Made by a program: the position numbers and the translations under genes. From JOPF136 sp035272605 (GTDB lineage: Bacteria > Acidobacteriota > Terriglobia > Acidiferrales > UBA7541), in the NCBI GenBank assembly GCA_035272605.1, contig DATEQM010000076.1:1-6229 (forward strand): a stretch of 6,229 bases of DNA. Direction: 5' to 3'. The first letter of the stretch is position 1, and the number at the start of each line of letters is the position of its first letter. This document shows positions 5,370-6,229 of this stretch, piece by piece. The notes beneath the pieces were generated by a model. The model had not been told where the DNA came from. It searched no databases and worked only from the letters and a program-made list of their open reading frames with translations.

Positions 5370-5703
5370 GTAAGCGTCCGTTCCAGGCCGTGTTGACTTT
5401 GACAGCCATCGTTTAGGGGGCGCGAGGGGAGTCTGCGGCGGGGACTGCGGCGATGTTCCACGGCAGCAACTCCTCGATGCGGTTGATGGGATGGTCGGCG
5501 ATGCGCGAGAGCACGTCGCGCAGGTACGCTTCGGGGTCCAGGTCGTTCAGTTTCGCCGTGCCGATCAGGCTGTAAATTGCTGCCGCGCGTTCCCCGCCGG
5601 CATCCGAGCCCGCGAACAGGTAGTTCTTCCGGCCCAGCGCCACCGTGCGCAGTGCGCGTTCCGCCGCGTTGTTGTCGATCTCGATGCGCCCGTCGTCCAG
5701 TGT
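5370..5703 (-). mobile_element. Truncated IS66-family element (one end plus transposase C-terminus)
   Basis: The fragment begins at 5370 with GTAAGCGTCCG, the GTAAGCG-type terminus of IS66-family elements. The transposase stop lies 43 nt inside, normal spacing for the family. Transposase similarity stops near 5703, so more than 1.5 kb, including the accessory tnpA/tnpB genes, most of the transposase and the other terminus, is gone. The bases just outside the end, GAATCAAC (5362-5369), would be one copy of an 8-bp target duplication, but its partner is not in the window. Confidence 0.65.
5413..5703 (-). pseudogene. tnpC: IS66-family transposase, C-terminal fragment
   Basis: The minus frame reads LDDGRIEIDNNAAERALRTVALGRKNYLFAGSDAGGERAAAIYSLIGTAKLNDLDPEAYLRDVLSRIADHPINRIEELLPWN and ends at TAG 5413-5415. 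This is the end of the DDE domain of IS66 transposases (the catalytic Glu lies in the IDNNAAERALR block) plus the conserved IS66 C-terminal tail. A full transposase has roughly 500 residues; only about 96 remain. Upstream of about 5703 the similarity ends, and the frame reaches a TGA near 5737. No start or promoter is left, so it is non-functional. An internal TTG/GTG near 5643 could be mistaken for a start, but lies inside the conserved domain. Confidence 0.85.
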
Positions 5704-5799
5704 CCCAGGCTTCTGCGCGGTCTCTCCTCGTTGATCTGCTCATCTGCCTCCGTGCTCTGCGCACGGGACCACATGACCGCAGTTGCCCTTTCCGTTTCC
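5704..5799. other. Junction between the IS66 remnant and the lysS promoter
   Basis: About 96 bp with no supported gene. It includes a pyrimidine-rich plus-strand tract (TCTCTCCTCGTTGATCTGCT onward) of a type that can occur as dispersed intergenic repeats in some bacterial genomes, but no second copy is present in the window. Confidence 0.35.
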
Positions 5800-5829
5800 T
5801 TGACGCTCCTGCCGCGCGGCCCCTATACT
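5800..5829 (+). promoter_or_regulatory. Sigma-70-type promoter of lysS
   Basis: TTGACG at 5800-5805 (-35) and TATACT at 5824-5829 (-10) are separated by 18 bp, each hexamer one mismatch from consensus. Transcription would start near 5836, giving a leader of about 23 nt that carries AAGGGG (5845-5850), 8 nt before the TTG start. The -10 hexamer is the same as that of the divergent sigma-factor operon. Confidence 0.75.
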
Positions 5830-5858
5830 CCCTGCGAATTGCTGAAGGGGAACAGCGC

Positions 5859-6229
5859 TTGCCCTTTGAACCGCTTGACCAGTACCGGCAGAGGCAGAAA
5901 AATCTCGAGGAGATTGTAAAACTCGGGGAAGAGGCCTATCCCCACCGCTTCGATTTCACGCACACGCCCGCGCAACTTCTCACCGAATTCGAAGCCCGCA
6001 CCCACGACGAATTGGAAGCGCAAAAGCCCCCCGTGCGCACCTCGGGGCGCCTGGTCAGCCTGCGCGGGCACGGCAAGGCCGGCTTCGCGCATCTGCTGGG
6101 CGGCGGCAAGCCGGTCCAGATCTACGTGAAGCTCGACGTGGTGGGCGAGCGCGCCTTCCGCATTTTCCGTCTGCTCGATTTGGGCGACCTGGTGGGCGTC
6201 GAGGGCCGCATGTTCCGCACGCGCACCGG
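5859..6229 (+). CDS. lysS: Lysyl-tRNA synthetase, class II (N-terminal part, runs off window)
   Basis: LysRS charges tRNA-Lys with lysine in the cytoplasm, using ATP. The 123 codons present read MPFEPLDQYRQRQKNLEE, continue with GEEAYPHRFDFTHTPAQLL and then RTSGRLVSLRGHGKAGFAHLLGGGKPVQIYVK, and close with LLDLGDLVGVEGRMFRTRTG. This is the N-terminal helix followed by the OB-fold anticodon-binding domain (about residue 58 onward) of bacterial class II LysRS; the YPHRFDF and GKAGFAHL blocks are diagnostic. The catalytic class II domain lies beyond the right edge. The start is TTG at 5859, chosen because AAGGGG is 8 nt upstream, the strong promoter leaves only a 23-nt leader, and no ATG exists in frame nearby. 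The gene runs divergently from the sigma-factor operon, separated from it by the accessory island. Confidence 0.93.
   Translation, partial: MPFEPLDQYRQRQKNLEEIVKLGEEAYPHRFDFTHTPAQLLTEFEARTHDELEAQKPPVRTSGRLVSLRGHGKAGFAHLLGGGKPVQIYVKLDVVGERAFRIFRLLDLGDLVGVEGRMFRTRT

Noticed and set aside
5704..5765. Dispersed pyrimidine-rich intergenic repeat
   Set aside because: The texture is suggestive, but no second copy exists in the window to support it.
5823..6092. Minus-strand open frame of 89 codons at the right edge
   Set aside because: It is antisense to lysS, whose N-terminal sequence is highly conserved and recognisable.
1..6229. CRISPR array, tRNA, rRNA or riboswitch
   Set aside because: No regularly spaced direct repeats, cloverleaf-like segments or recognisable RNA motifs were seen on either strand.

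Overview
The window is GC-rich, apart from a lower-GC patch at about 3770-4060. The proteins suggest Acidobacteriota: the N-terminus of class II lysyl-tRNA synthetase, an ECF sigma/anti-sigma pair followed by an exported DUF4097-type protein, and a RAYT transposase of the kind common in that phylum. The phylum call comes from recalled family resemblance and was not tested by a search.

Region 1 (1-2848, minus strand) is a compact operon. In transcription order it holds an unrecognised 240-aa helical protein, a 78-bp gap with a perfect 12-bp-stem hairpin, an ECF sigma factor, a zinc-binding membrane anti-sigma factor, and a secreted DUF4097-like protein cut by the left window edge. The last three are packed almost end to end and should be co-translated. 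An extended -10 promoter lies just upstream of the first gene. The likely logic is an envelope-stress or signal-responsive regulon in which the anti-sigma factor holds the sigma factor at the membrane.

Region 2 (about 2850-5703) looks like an accessory island between two divergent housekeeping-type promoters. It holds a short Rhs/YD-repeat remnant (plus), a RAYT (REP-associated Y1 transposase, minus) broken by one extra base in a G8 run and bracketed by two inverted REP-like hairpins, and a C-terminal Rhs-toxin-like remnant (plus). After these come an intact WG-repeat protein with an N-terminal membrane/signal segment (plus), and the C-terminal end of an IS66-family transposase with one recognisable IS end (minus). 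The two Rhs pieces have the same orientation and sit either side of the RAYT, suggesting a decayed rhs toxin gene. The WG-repeat gene starts 14 nt after the toxin stop, the classical place for an immunity or accessory gene.

Region 3 (5800-6229, plus) is the lysS promoter (TTGACG, 18-bp spacer, TATACT), its ribosome binding site and the first 123 codons of lysyl-tRNA synthetase, cut by the right edge.

The strongest leads are the possible Rhs toxin/WG-repeat pair, the frameshifted RAYT with its REP pair, and the hairpin in the sigma-factor leader.
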